A stretch of 64,000 nucleotides of DNA from Clusia tigrina (Eukaryota > Arthropoda > Insecta > Diptera > Clusiidae). Made by a program: the position numbers and the translations under genes. The stretch spans positions 241,087,889 through 241,151,888 of the forward strand of contig OV050030.1 in assembly GCA_920105625.2 (NCBI GenBank), read 5' to 3'. Within the stretch, counting starts at the first letter, position 1. The number at the start of each line of letters is the position of its first letter. Shown here in pieces: positions 63,876 through 64,000 of the stretch. Under the pieces are notes generated by a model. It was given only the letters and a program-made list of their open reading frames with translations, searched no databases and was not told where the DNA came from.

Positions 63876-64000
63876 GAGCCTCTTGTCAATTTAAGCTATC
63901 GCTCAAAGCTATGCTACCCTTGATTCACAAATCAAACATTGATACAACTTCAAATGGCCCTAACTTCTATACGGAACGTCCTACACCTATCAAAGTTTGC

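Larger units (their letters stand above)
1..64000 (+). repeat. 196-bp satellite DNA array spanning the whole window (~327 monomers)
   Basis: Every part of the window aligns to one 196-bp unit in the same orientation. The anchor CAACATACAAATGCTTG recurs at 7, 203, 399, 596, 792, 988 and so on to 64,000, with steps of 196 bp apart from small indels. Taking CAACAT as offset 0, the landmarks in order are AAATTTTG near offset 48, AATAAA at 60, GTACTCGAG at 66, TCGCTCAAAGC near 96, CCCTTGAGTCCC near 113, TCAAATGGCC near 146 and ACGGTACGTCC near 168. No stretch departs from this unit, so there is no intergenic or unique DNA to describe. Such arrays are typical of eukaryotic centromeric, pericentromeric or subtelomeric heterochromatin. 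Which of these applies cannot be decided here, because no flank, kinetochore-protein site or telomeric repeat is visible. I do not recognise the family by name. Confidence 0.98.
41451..64000 (+). repeat. Domain C: third HOR family, running to the window end
   Basis: Diagnostic variants are GGTGCATCCTATACC with ATATAAATGC, CACCTTGCAATTTTGTAAG with CTTGTCTATTT, GAGGCCCAAATC, ACAAACAAATTATTG, CATTATACGC, GTATTCGCGCC, ACGGAACGTCC, CTCCGATACGG and GGACCGTTATAAG. They recur in long ordered blocks with offsets of 3,333, 4,504, 5,478 and 9,210 bp, plus a variable 392-bp dimer. Monomers between about 41.5 and 42.5 kb mix B-like and C-like variants and look like a transition zone. The array continues past base 64,000. 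Confidence 0.75.

Noticed and set aside
1..64000. CRISPR-like array (regular repeats)
   Set aside because: There are no unique spacers between conserved short repeats; the whole 196-bp unit is repeated. The variants are shared in blocks, and no cas gene is present.
1..64000. CENP-B box
   Set aside because: I looked for a TTCG....A..CGGG-type motif and saw none in the consensus or common variants. The TTCG strings present (TTTCGTAAC, CTTCGATACGG, TTTCGTCC) lack the CGGG half.
1..64000. Transposon or retroelement origin of the array (LTR, TIR or coding remnants)
   Set aside because: No terminal repeats, target-site duplications or recognisable reverse transcriptase/transposase codons appear in any frame I read. 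A distant origin from an element's non-coding part cannot be excluded.
1..64000. tRNA, rRNA (including 5S) or snRNA clusters organised in tandem
   Set aside because: The monomer lacks internal A/B box pairs, 5S-like motifs or a foldable cloverleaf; GC is low and no conserved RNA-gene string is recognisable.

Overview
The whole 64 kb window is one uninterrupted satellite DNA array. The monomer is 196 bp, head to tail in one orientation, and I count about 327 monomers. From the first CAACAT-type anchor at base 7 to the one starting at base 64,000 is 63,993 bp. That is 327 x 196 minus 99, and the small indels I could tally by eye add up to about -100. I found no protein-coding gene, RNA gene, transposon, inversion or unique sequence, and both ends of the window lie inside the array. 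This is a eukaryotic heterochromatic, possibly centromeric or pericentromeric, long-read assembly segment. I do not recognise the monomer as a named satellite, so I make no species call. The consensus monomer is about 37% GC, has five CpG sites, an XhoI site (CTCGAG) and two GTAC sites, and is C-rich on the plus strand (47 C against 26 G).

The interest lies in the layered higher-order structure, read from diagnostic variants shared between monomers 196 x n apart. Domain A (1 to about 35.2 kb) is a hierarchy. A ~2.6 kb block is repeated 3,725 bp downstream without any difference I could see. An ~5 kb core recurs three times (5.45, 16.21 and 28.15 kb) as part of an ~11-12 kb super-repeat. Local tandem duplications (979, 1,171, 2,148 and 783 bp offsets) sit inside these. 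Domain B (about 35.2 to 41.5 kb) is a regular five-monomer, 980-bp higher-order repeat (HOR) with about six copies, one interrupted by three extra monomers. Domain C (about 41.5 to 64 kb) is a third family: an imperfect tandem duplication of ~3.5/3.3 kb (46.8-53.7 kb), a 2.2 kb block present three times (45.1, 54.3 and 59.8 kb), and a two-monomer 392-bp unit whose copy number varies from 1 to 3 between related blocks.

Point lesions help date and order the exchanges. They include a 140-bp truncated monomer at the A/B boundary, made by a 56-bp deletion between AACA microhomologies; eight copies of a 7-bp deletion allele; four copies of a 5-bp deletion allele; and one 13-bp tandem duplication. 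A ~0.6 kb island of B-type monomers sits inside domain A at about 24.9-25.5 kb. Short open frames (at most 80 codons) recur at homologous monomer positions. They are by-products of the repeat, because 196 is not a multiple of 3. All comparisons here were done by eye; dot-plot and monomer-clustering analyses are the obvious confirmation.
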